A stretch of DNA of 64,000 nt from Defluviitaleaceae bacterium (GTDB lineage Bacteria; Bacillota; Clostridia; Lachnospirales; WQUN01), in NCBI GenBank assembly GCA_009777845.1, contig WRLD01000004.1, positions 1 to 64,000 of the forward strand, in the 5' to 3' direction. Each line of letters opens with the position of its first letter. Positions within the stretch are counted from its first letter, which is position 1. The translations under genes and the position numbers were made by a program. Below the pieces are notes generated by a model, which was not told the DNA's origin, did no database searches, and saw only the letters and a program-made list of their open reading frames with translations. This document shows, piece after piece, positions 34,255 to 43,454 of this stretch.

Positions 34255-34973
34255 TGAAGTCGCACGCGATTATTTTCGTAGGCGAAAGCGAGAATCTACG
34301 CGCCCATGCCCTAGAGTACGCAAAGGGGCTTAATTGCTTGCGGGAAACCAACTGCGGCGAATGTGTTTCCTGCCGCGTTTTTGAAAGCGGCAACCACCCC
34401 GACACCTTTTTTATAAACTCGACAAAGCAAAAGGGCATAGGCGTGGACGAGGTACGAGAACAAATTGTTATGCCTATGGCGGTAAAGCCCTTTAAATACA
34501 AGTATAAAGTCTTTATCATTCAAGACCCGCTCACACCGCAGGCACAAAATGCCTTGCTAAAAACTATTGAAGAACCTGCCCCTTATGGTGTATTCTTATT
34601 CCTAGCGACTAATACGCACGGCTTTTTGCCTACGATTCTCTCGCGGTGCGTGGTAAAAAGGACTAGGGGCGAATTTTCGGGCGATGCGGACTTCGAGCCG
34701 TTAGCCCAAGAAATAATGCAAATACTGGAAACAGCCGACCTTCCGCAGGCGTTTGCGTTATACAAAAAAATAGAAGCGTTGGAAAAGGAACAGCTAAAAA
34801 ATTTTTTAGACACGCTATATGTAGCCTACGGAAAAAAAATACGCGATACGCAGGAACACCTTAACGCGCCGAAAATAATTTCCGATACAAAGCGGATTTT
34901 GTCACAAAACGGCAACGCACAGCTTGCGTTGGAATTGATGTTTTTTAAACTCACTCAAAGGAGTAACATATAA
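34254..34973 (+). CDS. holB: DNA polymerase III delta' subunit, short form without P-loop
   Basis: A 239-residue clamp-loader delta' subunit. The zinc module CGECVSCRVF, the strand KYKVFIIQDPLTPQAQNALLKTIEEP and the SRC motif (LSRCVV) are typical. Two things are odd: the N-terminal Walker A loop is absent (FVGESENLRAHA where others have a G-x-G-K-T/S), and the protein is about 80 residues shorter than usual, with a reduced C-terminal collar domain. delta' need not bind ATP, so it may still function. Confidence 0.86.
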   Translation: MKSHAIIFVGESENLRAHALEYAKGLNCLRETNCGECVSCRVFESGNHPDTFFINSTKQKGIGVDEVREQIVMPMAVKPFKYKYKVFIIQDPLTPQAQNALLKTIEEPAPYGVFLFLATNTHGFLPTILSRCVVKRTRGEFSGDADFEPLAQEIMQILETADLPQAFALYKKIEALEKEQLKNFLDTLYVAYGKKIRDTQEHLNAPKIISDTKRILSQNGNAQLALELMFFKLTQRSNI

Positions 34974-35848
34974 TGGTAATAGTAGGAGTACGATTCAAGG
35001 ACGTTGGCAAGGTTTATTATTTTGACCCAGCGGGAATAAGCGAGGACAAGCTGACGAGGGACACGCCCGTCATAGTAGAAACGGCGCGCGGCGCGGAATA
35101 CGGCGTTATTGCGTTGGAAAACCGCGAAATAGACATGCGCGGCTTCGGACAGCCGTTGCGTAAGGTTCTGCGGCTGGCGACAGCGAGCGACATTTCGCAG
35201 GAGGACACCAACCGCCGCCGCGAAAACGAGGCGCGCGATGTTTGCTTGGAAAAAATAAAGGAACACAATTTGGAAATGAATTTAGTTGACGTGGAGCTTT
35301 CGTTTGATTTAAGCAAGATTATTTTCTTTTTCACAGCGGACGGCCGCGTGGACTTCCGCGCGCTGGTAAAAGACCTTGCTTCCGCGTTCCGTATGCGTAT
35401 TGAGCTTAGGCAAATAGGCGTACGCGACGAGGCGAAAATGCTAAGCGGCATAGGAATTTGCGGACGTATACTTTGTTGTGCTTCCTTTTTAGACGAATTT
35501 CAGCCTGTTTCTATAAAATCCGCCAAAGACCAAGGGCTAAGCCTTAACCCTACGAAAATATCGGGCATTTGCGGAAAGCTCATGTGCTGCTTGAAATACG
35601 AGGAGGAAACCTACGCGCATTTAATGGTAGGAATGCCAGGCGTGGGCGACCTTGTACGCACGCCAGACGGTGACGGAGATGTGCTTAGTATCAATATTTT
35701 GAAGCAAATCGCAAGAATTGCGGTCAAAAAAACGCCTGCGGACGAGCCAGTCACGGATTATTACGGCGTAGCCGACATAAAAATATTAGAACACCGTCCG
35801 CAATGTGAACGCAACTGTAGATGTCCGAAATGCAGGGGGCAATTGTGA
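34973..35848 (+). CDS. ricT: PSP1-domain protein RicT (YaaT)
   Basis: A 291-residue member of the PSP1/RicT family. With RicA and RicF it controls RNase Y-dependent mRNA processing and sporulation phosphorelay activity. The iron-sulfur-related Cys cluster is visible: CGRILCCASFLDEF, later CGKLMCCLKYEEE, and C-terminal CERNCRCPKC. The start overlaps the holB stop (TAATG). Confidence 0.93.
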   Translation: MVIVGVRFKDVGKVYYFDPAGISEDKLTRDTPVIVETARGAEYGVIALENREIDMRGFGQPLRKVLRLATASDISQEDTNRRRENEARDVCLEKIKEHNLEMNLVDVELSFDLSKIIFFFTADGRVDFRALVKDLASAFRMRIELRQIGVRDEAKMLSGIGICGRILCCASFLDEFQPVSIKSAKDQGLSLNPTKISGICGKLMCCLKYEEETYAHLMVGMPGVGDLVRTPDGDGDVLSINILKQIARIAVKKTPADEPVTDYYGVADIKILEHRPQCERNCRCPKCRGQL

Positions 35849-36828
35849 GTTTGAGAGAATTGCGAGAGGAATATGAAACAAAAAGCCTAAGCCCGCGCGC
35901 AACAAAAAGCATAGAAACGCGGGGGCGTAAATTTCCTGCGGAAAAATGCTGTGTTCGTACCGATTTTCAGAAAGACCGCGACAGAATAACGCATTGCAAG
36001 GCGTTCAGACGGCTTATGCACAAAACGCAGGTATTTATTTCGCCAGAGCGCGACCACTATCGCACGCGCCTTACGCATACATTAGAAGTAGCGCAAATTT
36101 CGCGTACCGTGGCTCGCGCGCTCGCACTGAACGAGGACTTGACGGAAGCAATCGCGCTGGGTCACGACCTGGGGCATACCCCCTACGGGCATACTGGCGA
36201 GGACGCGCTAAACGGGCTTTTGGAGGGCGGCTTTCGTCACAACGAGCAAAGCGTGCGAGTGGTGGAAACCTTAGAAAATTTAAATTTGACATATGAGGTA
36301 ATTGACGGTATTCTTAACCATAGAACAGTTTGCAGGCCTGCCACCCCCGAGGGGCGCGTGGTACAGCTATGCGACAAAATCGCGTACATGAACCACGATG
36401 TAGACGATGCAATCCGCGCAAGGCTGCTTACGGAGGCCGATTTGCCCGCCGTTGTTAGCTCCACGCTAGGGACTTCCCCTGGCAAGCGGATTGACACGCT
36501 CGTGCGGAATCTTATCGAGCAGAGCCTTTCACACACGGAAATAGAGCTTTCGCCAGAAATTTCCGATTGCTTAAAAATCTTTCGTACGTTTATGTTTGAG
36601 CGAGTTTACGCGCACCAGCTGCACGCCGCCGAACGTGCCAAAATCAAGACCATGCTGCGCCTTATGTACGAATATTTTTTGCAAAACCCAACAAAGCTGC
36701 CGCAGGAAATAGTAGAAAACGCCGCGCCGCTAGATATTTCCATTGCCGACTACATAGCAGGCATGACAGACCGCTTTGCCCAAAAACGGTTTAGAGAAAT
36801 TTTTATGCCGTCGGCGTGGGAGATTTAA
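35845..36828 (+). CDS. dgt: HD-domain deoxyguanosinetriphosphate triphosphohydrolase-like protein
   Basis: A 327-residue dNTPase-like HD phosphohydrolase. Metal-binding residues: HYRTRLTHTLEVAQIS, LGHDLGHTPYGHTGE with His-Asp, and the second Asp in YMNHDVDDAI. It belongs to the short dGTPase-like type 2 group. The start is taken at GTG 35845, which overlaps the ricT stop (GTGA) and has AGGGGG upstream; an ATG at 35821 would overlap ricT by 28 bases. The flagellar operon starts downstream after its own promoter. Confidence 0.9.
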   Translation: MSLRELREEYETKSLSPRATKSIETRGRKFPAEKCCVRTDFQKDRDRITHCKAFRRLMHKTQVFISPERDHYRTRLTHTLEVAQISRTVARALALNEDLTEAIALGHDLGHTPYGHTGEDALNGLLEGGFRHNEQSVRVVETLENLNLTYEVIDGILNHRTVCRPATPEGRVVQLCDKIAYMNHDVDDAIRARLLTEADLPAVVSSTLGTSPGKRIDTLVRNLIEQSLSHTEIELSPEISDCLKIFRTFMFERVYAHQLHAAERAKIKTMLRLMYEYFLQNPTKLPQEIVENAAPLDISIADYIAGMTDRFAQKRFREIFMPSAWEI

Positions 36829-36867
36829 TTGTAATGTAAAGGTATCGTAAACTCCAAATTTTCAACC

Positions 36868-36896
36868 TTGACATTTCCGTGTTTATTTTTTATCAT
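36868..36896 (+). promoter_or_regulatory. Sigma-A promoter of the flagellar operon
   Basis: A perfect TTGACA (36868-36873), a 17-base spacer and TATCAT (36891-36896), 57 bases before flgB. A housekeeping promoter at the head of the operon agrees with the known sigma-A fla/che promoter of Bacillus. No sigma-D-type boxes were seen here. Confidence 0.8.
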
Positions 36897-36953
36897 GTTT
36901 AGGTACATCATGTGTACATTATGCGACCAGGTTGCGAAAAGGAGCAAACTCCT

Positions 36954-37331
36954 ATGTTAAGCCAATCCATACATCACCAAAATTCCATATTGGGTGCGGC
37001 ATTAAGCGGCCAAGCCGCTAGAATTGACTCCATTCAAAACAATATCGCCAATGCCGAAACCCCTCGCTTTACCGCTCGTTCCGTGGAATTTGAATCAGCC
37101 CTTAGTGACGCGATTGAAAATTGGCGCACTACGGGCAATTTGGATTTAACCAAGGCGCGGGCGACCACTAGCTACAAGGAACCAGGCACACGCTTTCGCC
37201 TAGACGGAAACAACGTGGACATAGAGCGCGAAATGGTAGCGCTTTACATTCAGTCTGTCCGTTATGACGTTATGGTAAACAGCGTAACGCACAATTCGCG
37301 TTTGCTTAACTCTGTACTCGCAGGGAGGTAA
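36954..37331 (+). CDS. flgB: Flagellar basal-body rod protein FlgB
   Basis: A 125-residue proximal-rod protein, exported by the flagellar secretion system. The N-terminal heptad helix contains QAARIDSIQNNIANAETPRF, with the ANxxTPxF-like signature of rod proteins; the C-terminal helix is YIQSVRYDVMVNSVTHN. ATG 36954 is preferred (AAGGAG upstream) over a start 14 codons earlier. First gene of the operon. Confidence 0.95.
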   Translation: MLSQSIHHQNSILGAALSGQAARIDSIQNNIANAETPRFTARSVEFESALSDAIENWRTTGNLDLTKARATTSYKEPGTRFRLDGNNVDIEREMVALYIQSVRYDVMVNSVTHNSRLLNSVLAGR

Positions 37332-37335
37332 TTAA

Positions 37336-37800
37336 ATGAGCTTTTTTAACACAATGAACATTTCCGCTTCTGGTTTAACCGCCCAACGTCTACGCATGGA
37401 TATAATTTCCGAAAATATCGCCAACGTAAACACCACGCGCACAGCGGACGGCGGGCCGTACAAACGCAAGACCGTGTTGTTTGAAGAAATGCGCGACAAC
37501 GACCCATTTTCGTTAGTATTCTCGAATATTTTCGGCAATGGCGGCAGTATTCCCGCGCCGCAGGGTATGGGCGTTCGCGTAACTAACATAGTAGAGGACG
37601 AATCCCCTGGCAATCTAGTTTACGAGCCGACCCACCCCGATGCAAACGAGGAGGGCTACGTAAGAATGCCAAACATCAACATAGTCGAGGAAATGGTAAA
37701 CATGCTCGTGGCGAGCCGCTCGTACGAAGCGAACCTTTCCGCCATGAGTACGGCGCGTAACATGACCCAACGCACGCTAGAAATAGGAGCAGGGAGGTAA
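37336..37800 (+). CDS. flgC: Flagellar basal-body rod protein FlgC
   Basis: A 154-residue rod protein: LTAQRLRMDIISENIANVNTT near the N-terminus, and the conserved NINIVEEMVNMLVASRSYEANL near the C-terminus. It follows flgB by four bases. Confidence 0.96.
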   Translation: MSFFNTMNISASGLTAQRLRMDIISENIANVNTTRTADGGPYKRKTVLFEEMRDNDPFSLVFSNIFGNGGSIPAPQGMGVRVTNIVEDESPGNLVYEPTHPDANEEGYVRMPNINIVEEMVNMLVASRSYEANLSAMSTARNMTQRTLEIGAGR

Positions 37801-37806
37801 TAGCCT

Positions 37807-38139
37807 ATGGCAGTTATAACCGCACTTGTAGACACTAGCCCAGCGATGGCACCGATACAGCCCTTTTCGCCCAATTTGCAGCTAGTGCAAGCCCCTAAAG
37901 AGGAGCAGGATACACCATTTTCTTCCTTTTTTAACGCCGCATTAAATATGTACGAAAGCACAAACTACATGGTAGCAAGCTCCCAACAAATGCAGCTCGA
38001 CTTTGCAACTGGTAGAATTGATGATATACTAGCCGTACAAATGGCTATGGACAGAGCAATTAACGCAGTAAACTTCACTTCGTCGATTACAAACAAGGTT
38101 GTGGAATCTTACCGCGAAATTATGAGAATGCAGATTTAA
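37807..38139 (+). CDS. fliE: Flagellar hook-basal body protein FliE
   Basis: A 110-residue MS-ring/rod junction protein with the C-terminal FliE helices (FATGRIDDILAVQMAMDRAI, then YREIMRMQI). Order flgB-flgC-fliE-fliF as in Firmicutes. Confidence 0.94.
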   Translation: MAVITALVDTSPAMAPIQPFSPNLQLVQAPKEEQDTPFSSFFNAALNMYESTNYMVASSQQMQLDFATGRIDDILAVQMAMDRAINAVNFTSSITNKVVESYREIMRMQI

Positions 38140-38194
38140 TACCCATTTAGCACCCATCTAGTCAACTATAAAGACGTAAACCCGAGGTGGATAA

Positions 38195-39862
38195 ATGCCC
38201 GAGCAAGTGAAAAAATATATCGACCCATTAAAAGCCCGCTGGGACATACTGACACAGCCGCAGAGATATAAGCTCCTAGGAGTGATTGCGGCGGTACTGA
38301 TTGCGCTCGCCCTTATGGGCTATTTTGCGTTTCGTACGCCGTGGGTAACGATTATGAGCGGCAGTAACCTACAGGAAATAAGCCCCATGCGTGCCGAGCT
38401 AGCAAACGCAGGCATACGGAGCAGAACGGCTAAGTTTGAAAGCGAATTGCAGGTAGACAGCCGCCGCAGGGCTGATGCTATTTCCATTATGCAGGTTGCG
38501 GACGTTGTACCAAACCGCGACCATTTTACATGGGCGGATGCACTCGACACCAACCTTAGCACAACAGATGCAGAGCGTAGAATCCTTGAAATTCGGGGAA
38601 AAGAGGGGCAAGTCGCAAGCCAGCTTACCGCCATGAACGGCATTACAGGCGCGCGAGTTACTTTTTCTATACCCAATAACCGCCCATTCGACCCCAACCC
38701 AGATGTGCCTACGGCGGCGGTTGTTCTTAACGTGACACAGGGCTTTTCCGCGGGGCAAGGGCGTAATCTAGCTAGAATTGTATCGCAGAATGTAAGCAAT
38801 TTAAACATAGAAGATGTCGTTATAGTTGACCAGTACATGAATACTATTTTTTCGGGCGAGGAAGAAGCCCAAACCTCTGCTGAAATCGCACAGCAACAGC
38901 AACAGCAAAGGCGTAACAGCGGAATGATAGAAACAAGACAAATTCTCTCGTCTGTATTTGACGAGGTCAATGTTGTATTTAATCCTGTGTTTGAAACACG
39001 CATAGCGGAAGTGCAAACCTCTCAATCTTTTACCACTCCCGAGGGTGGTTTTGAGGGTGCGGGTCTAATGACACGCGATTTGACTTCGCGTGCTTCGACA
39101 GAGGGCGGCGATGCGGCTCTTGAACCGGGAATACAACCCCAAACTGCGACATTTCCAAATTATCTTAACCCCGGCAATCAACGCATGTCTGCCGAGCGGC
39201 GAGATAACGATGTAGAATACGTAATGAACTCTGTGGAAGTAATCACCGAAACAGGCCCTGGCGGCATTGACGAGGCTCGCTCAACTGGCTCTGTTATGGC
39301 TGTCAGAAACCGCAATGTACACCAAGAGGACTGGATTTATGAGGGGATTGCCCTCGGCGAGGAACGCACGGCGGACGATTGGCGAAGATATACAAACGAA
39401 GCCTCTACCCCACGCCTAATAAACAGCGAAATAGACGGCATAGAAATGGAACAATACCAACAGCTAGTCGCAAACGCCATGGGTATCCCAGTAGGAAATA
39501 TATCCTTCATGCTAATGGAACGCATCGTCCCCATAAGCACAGAAATACGAGTATGGGATATTCCCACCATTCTTATGGTTGCGGTACTGCTTTTACTTCT
39601 CGCTATGCTGCTCTACGGCTTGCTCCGCAAGCAACGTACGGCAGGCGAGGACGAGGAAGCCCTCGAACCGCAGCTTGCAGTGGAGGATTTGCTTGTGTCT
39701 ACACAGCTAGAGGAAGCTAGGGAAGAAGCCGCACAGGCGCTAGAGGAAATCGACTACTTCAAAGAAAACGAAATCAAGAAACAAATTGATAAATTTGTAA
39801 ACGAAAAACCAGAAGCCGTAGCTGCGTTGTTGCGAAATTGGATAAATGTCGAGGAGTGGTAA
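38195..39862 (+). CDS. fliF: Flagellar MS-ring protein FliF
   Basis: The 555-residue ring protein is anchored by two TM segments (about 28-48 and 450-470), with ring-building motifs between them and a cytoplasmic C-terminal FliG-binding helix (residues 535-555, EAVAALLRNWINVEE). The YscJ/FliF domain occupies about 50-230. It is preceded by a 55-base gap with GAGGTGG. Confidence 0.95.
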   Translation: MPEQVKKYIDPLKARWDILTQPQRYKLLGVIAAVLIALALMGYFAFRTPWVTIMSGSNLQEISPMRAELANAGIRSRTAKFESELQVDSRRRADAISIMQVADVVPNRDHFTWADALDTNLSTTDAERRILEIRGKEGQVASQLTAMNGITGARVTFSIPNNRPFDPNPDVPTAAVVLNVTQGFSAGQGRNLARIVSQNVSNLNIEDVVIVDQYMNTIFSGEEEAQTSAEIAQQQQQQRRNSGMIETRQILSSVFDEVNVVFNPVFETRIAEVQTSQSFTTPEGGFEGAGLMTRDLTSRASTEGGDAALEPGIQPQTATFPNYLNPGNQRMSAERRDNDVEYVMNSVEVITETGPGGIDEARSTGSVMAVRNRNVHQEDWIYEGIALGEERTADDWRRYTNEASTPRLINSEIDGIEMEQYQQLVANAMGIPVGNISFMLMERIVPISTEIRVWDIPTILMVAVLLLLLAMLLYGLLRKQRTAGEDEEALEPQLAVEDLLVSTQLEEAREEAAQALEEIDYFKENEIKKQIDKFVNEKPEAVAALLRNWINVEEW

Positions 39863-39865
39863 ACA

Positions 39866-40891
39866 ATGGCAGTTACTGCACACACCGATGCCGAGAACCT
39901 TACAGGCCGCGAAAAAGCCGCAATTCTGCTTATTACCCTAGGGCCAGAAAAGTCTGCGCAGATTTTTAAGCACCTAAAGGAAGCGGACATTGAAGCCCTT
40001 ACCCTAGAAATCGCAAACACACAGGCTGTCTTGCCAGAGGTAAAGGACAGCGTGTTGGAAGAATTTTATCAAATATGTATAGCCCAGCAGTATATCACCG
40101 AGGGCGGTATCGCGTACGCCAAGAATATTTTGGAAAAAGCGTTGGGCGAAAACAAGGCGTTCGAGATTTTGAGCAAGCTAACTGTGTCGCTACAGGTACG
40201 CCCCTTCGACTTTATTCGCAAAACAGATGCAGGGCAAATTACCAACTTCCTTTCGAGCGAACACCCGCAAACAATCGCGCTCATTTTGTCGTATCTGCGG
40301 CCTAAACAGGCGGCGGAGGTTATTGGCAGTCTTTCGCCCGACAAGCAAGCCGAGGTTGCACGCCGTATAGCCATCATGGAGGGTACATCTCCAGAGGTCA
40401 TAAAAGAAGTAGAAAAGGTTTTCGAGAAGAAGCTGAGTGCCCTAATGACAGAGGATTACACACAGGCGGGCGGCATAGATGCAATCGTAGAAATTCTAAA
40501 CGCCGTAGACCGCACCACCGAAAAACACATTATCGAAACACTCGAAACCGAGGACATCGAGCTTGCCGAAGAAATTCGCCGCCGCATGTTCGTATTTGAA
40601 GATATACTCATGCTGTCAAACCGCGATATACAGCAGGTACTGCGCGAGGTAGACCAAAAGGAGCTTGGCATTGCGTTAAAGGGCTGTTCGGAGGAGCTAA
40701 AGCAACACATTTTCTCCAACCTTTCAAAGCGCCTTGCCGCTATGATACAAGAGGATATGGACTATATGGGGCCTATTCGCCGCTCCGACATGGAAGAATC
40801 ACAGCAGAAAATAGTAAATATTGTGCGTAGGTTACAAGAATCAGGCGAAATTATAGTAGCTCGTGGTGGTGGAGATGATGTTGTCCTATAG
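39866..40891 (+). CDS. fliG: Flagellar motor switch protein FliG
   Basis: The 341-residue switch protein transmits torque from the stator to the rotor. The ARM-like middle (SSEHPQTIALILSYLRPKQAAEVI) and the C-terminal domain with charged residues that face MotA (MFVFEDILMLSNRDIQQVLREV) are present. It starts three bases after fliF and overlaps fliH. Confidence 0.96.
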   Translation: MAVTAHTDAENLTGREKAAILLITLGPEKSAQIFKHLKEADIEALTLEIANTQAVLPEVKDSVLEEFYQICIAQQYITEGGIAYAKNILEKALGENKAFEILSKLTVSLQVRPFDFIRKTDAGQITNFLSSEHPQTIALILSYLRPKQAAEVIGSLSPDKQAEVARRIAIMEGTSPEVIKEVEKVFEKKLSALMTEDYTQAGGIDAIVEILNAVDRTTEKHIIETLETEDIELAEEIRRRMFVFEDILMLSNRDIQQVLREVDQKELGIALKGCSEELKQHIFSNLSKRLAAMIQEDMDYMGPIRRSDMEESQQKIVNIVRRLQESGEIIVARGGGDDVVL

Positions 40892-41642
40892 GGGAGTTTT
40901 GAAGCCAGAAATGGTTAATCTCGACACCGACAATAAGGTAATGATTGAAATAGCTCCGCCCGAAGCCTTCGATTTGCGTGACGAAGCGGTCGAGCTGCTT
41001 ATAAGTGACGAGGACACGCAAAGCTCCGCAGAAAATATTGTTCTCACCGCCGAACGCGAGGCAGAGCAGATTATCGCCAGTGCGCGCGCCGCCGCCATGG
41101 AAGAAGCCGCCAAAATCCACCAAACCGCCGAAGCAGAAGCCGCGGCACTGATTGCGGAAGCACGGGAAACAGGCTACAACGACGGCATGGCAACCGCTAC
41201 AAAAAAGGGCGAGGAAATAAAAGCCCATGCGCAGAAAATCCTTGACGACGCGAACGCCGAGCGTGAAAAAATGCAGGCCTCGCTCGAACCCGAAATCGTG
41301 AACATGGTAATCGCAATCACGGAAAAGCTGTTGGGCGATACAGTAAAAATCAACCCTGCCATTATAGTAAGCCTAGTAAAACAGGGCTTTGCAGGGACAT
41401 CTGTTACAGGCGATATAAATATTCACGTTTCCGCTAACGATTACGAGCTAATCGCCGAGCGTATAGACGAAATTTCCGCCGTTGTGGACGGCTCGTCCAA
41501 AATTCAATTCATAAAGGACTTGAGCCTTTCGCCCATGGACTGCGTAATCGAAACACCTATGGGCGCCATCGATTGCAGCTTGGGTCAACAGTTTGAAACA
41601 CTTAAGGCTAATTTGTTGTATATTTTGAATGAACAAGGGTGA
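40872..41642 (+). CDS. fliH: Flagellar assembly protein FliH
   Basis: A 256-residue regulator of the FliI ATPase. The long central helix is Ala/Glu-rich (about 60-130), and the C-terminal FliH/HrpE domain has EPEIVNMVIAITEKLLGDTV and DCVIETPMGAIDCSLGQQFE. The start is uncertain: ATG 40872 or 40875 inside the end of fliG. Its last 14 bases overlap the start of a toxin-like gene rather than fliI, which is unusual. Confidence 0.92.
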   Translation, partial: EMMLSYRGVLKPEMVNLDTDNKVMIEIAPPEAFDLRDEAVELLISDEDTQSSAENIVLTAEREAEQIIASARAAAMEEAAKIHQTAEAEAAALIAEARETGYNDGMATATKKGEEIKAHAQKILDDANAEREKMQASLEPEIVNMVIAITEKLLGDTVKINPAIIVSLVKQGFAGTSVTGDINIHVSANDYELIAERIDEISAVVDGSSKIQFIKDLSLSPMDCVIETPMGAIDCSLGQQFETLKANLLYILNEQG

Positions 41643-41898
41643 AACAGGCTTGAATGTAGTGTTATCCCCGAAAGCGGCAAGATACCTCGAACGCCTAGGC
41701 GAACCCATGAAAGGCAGAATTACAGCCGCATTAAAAAGACTGGAAAATGCTCCTCCGCAGGGGGATATAAAGGCAATGGCAGGGAAAGACGGATTTCGGC
41801 TTAGGGTCGGCGGGTATCGTATATTGTTTGGCATGAAAGCAGATATGATTATTGTTACAGACATTGGTTTGCGAGGTCAAATTTACAAAGGGAGGTAG
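41629..41898 (+). CDS. RelE/ParE-superfamily toxin inside the flagellar operon
   Basis: An 89-residue RelE-type toxin: LSPKAARYLERLGEPMKGRITAALKRLENAP, then GFRLRVGGYRILFGMKADMIIVTDIGLRGQIYKG. The basic residues of RLRVGGYRI lie where RelE toxins have their active strand. The start overlaps fliH by 14 bases. The antitoxin-like partner follows after four bases. Gene order toxin-antitoxin is reversed from classical relBE but known for several related pairs. Its insertion between fliH and fliI is not known to me as a standard layout. Confidence 0.9.
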   Translation: MNKGETGLNVVLSPKAARYLERLGEPMKGRITAALKRLENAPPQGDIKAMAGKDGFRLRVGGYRILFGMKADMIIVTDIGLRGQIYKGR

Positions 41899-41902
41899 TC
41901 GC

Positions 41903-42124
41903 ATGACTATGCGTCAAGAAATTCATGGTTATATAGATGCTATCTCTGAAAGCAAGCTACTGGCGTTAAAACCCCTGCTTTTTAATTTGGCAAATGAATC
42001 CGCCGTACTCGAATGGGACTTAACCGATGAGGAGCGCGCCTTAATAAGACAAGGCATGACAGAATATGAGGAAAACCCAAGTAGTTATATCCCACTCGAC
42101 AAATTAAACTATAATGCTGTGTAA
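41903..42124 (+). CDS. Antitoxin-like partner of the RelE-type toxin
   Basis: A 73-residue acidic protein. A helical N-terminus (MRQEIHGYIDAISESKLLALKPLL) is followed by a loop and an acidic C-terminal part (DLTDEERALIRQGMTEYEENP) typical of antitoxins that wrap around RelE-like toxins. GGGAGGTAG before ATG 41903 decides the start. No clear DNA-binding domain is visible, so autorepression is uncertain. It ends 28 bases before fliI. Confidence 0.8.
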   Translation: MTMRQEIHGYIDAISESKLLALKPLLFNLANESAVLEWDLTDEERALIRQGMTEYEENPSSYIPLDKLNYNAV

Positions 42125-42152
42125 AAATACATGTCTTAACTGAGAGGCAACC

Positions 42153-43454
42153 GTGAGCATACTAGCCAAATATCAGCCCATACTCGAAAAAAGCTACATT
42201 CGCAAGCTAGGAAAAGTTTCCCAGGTAGTGGGCTTAACAATCGAATCTATCGGCCCAGATGTAAATATCGGGCAAACCTGCCTAATCAAGGCGGGCAAGT
42301 ACAGCGATGCGGTTCTTTCGGAGGTTGTTGGCTTTAGGAACAACAATATTTTACTTATGCCCTTGGGCAACATGTTGGGAATAGGGCCGGGAAACCAAGT
42401 AGAAGCACTTGATAGACCAATAACCGTAGATGTTTCTGAGTCGTTGCTCGGGCGTGTGCTAGACGGCTTAGGCCGCCCCATGGACGGCAAGCCCCCCATA
42501 GACGACGGCATACCATATAATGTAACAAACCCTGCGCCAGACCCGCTTACGCGGAACAGAATAAGCGAGCCGCTTATGCTAGGCGTTAAGGCGTTGGACG
42601 GACTTCTCACTATCGGAAAGGGTCAGCGCGTAGGCATTTTTGCAGGTAGCGGCGTAGGCAAAAGCACCCTCATGGGAATGATTGCCAGAAATACAAAGGC
42701 AGACATAAACGTAATCGCTCTAGTGGGCGAACGCGGCCGCGAGGTTCGCGAGTTTATCGAAAAAGACCTGGGCGAGGAAGGCTTGAAGCGTTCGGTTTTG
42801 GTAATTGCTACGTCTGACACGCCCGCGCTAGTTCGGCTAAAGGCGGCGGAGGTCGCCACGAGCATTGCGGAGTATTTCCGCGAAAAGGGCAAGGACGTAA
42901 TGCTTCTGATGGATTCACTCACGCGCTACGCTATGGCACAGCGCGAGGTAGGGCTTGCGATTGGCGAGCCGCCAGTATCGCGCGGATATACGCCCTCGGT
43001 TTTCTCGCTTATTCCGCGACTGCTGGAACGCGCGGGAAATTCCCATAAAGGCTCGATTACTGGGCTGTACACGGTTCTTGTGGACGGCGACGACCTCACC
43101 GAGCCAGTTACCGACACCGCGCGCAGTGTTTTGGACGGTCACGTTGTCCTTTCCCGCAAAATCGCTAACCGAAATCACTACCCGTCTATAGACGTTTTGG
43201 CGAGCGTTTCGCGCTGTATGAGCGACATAGTGGAAAGCGAACACAAGACAGCCGCAAATTTGCTGAAAAAGTCGATGGCAATTTATGCAAATTCCGAGGA
43301 TTTAATCAATATCGGCGCGTATGTAAAGGGCTCTAGCGAGGAAATAGACGATGCAATCGAAAAGCACAGCGCGATTAACGAGTTTCTCGTACAGGAAGTG
43401 GACGAAAAGGTTGACATCGAGGATTCTATAAAAATGCTTAAAGGAATAGTATAA
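42153..43454 (+). CDS. fliI: Flagellum-specific ATPase FliI
   Basis: A 433-residue ATPase of the flagellar export apparatus, F1-beta-like. Walker A is GIFAGSGVGKSTLMG (about residues 164-178), Walker B is VMLLMDSLTRYAMAQREVGLA, and FLVQEVDEKVD is at the end. It starts with GTG 42153 in GCAACCGTG, with GAGAGG upstream. Its stop overlaps the fliJ start by one base. Confidence 0.96.
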   Translation: MSILAKYQPILEKSYIRKLGKVSQVVGLTIESIGPDVNIGQTCLIKAGKYSDAVLSEVVGFRNNNILLMPLGNMLGIGPGNQVEALDRPITVDVSESLLGRVLDGLGRPMDGKPPIDDGIPYNVTNPAPDPLTRNRISEPLMLGVKALDGLLTIGKGQRVGIFAGSGVGKSTLMGMIARNTKADINVIALVGERGREVREFIEKDLGEEGLKRSVLVIATSDTPALVRLKAAEVATSIAEYFREKGKDVMLLMDSLTRYAMAQREVGLAIGEPPVSRGYTPSVFSLIPRLLERAGNSHKGSITGLYTVLVDGDDLTEPVTDTARSVLDGHVVLSRKIANRNHYPSIDVLASVSRCMSDIVESEHKTAANLLKKSMAIYANSEDLINIGAYVKGSSEEIDDAIEKHSAINEFLVQEVDEKVDIEDSIKMLKGIV

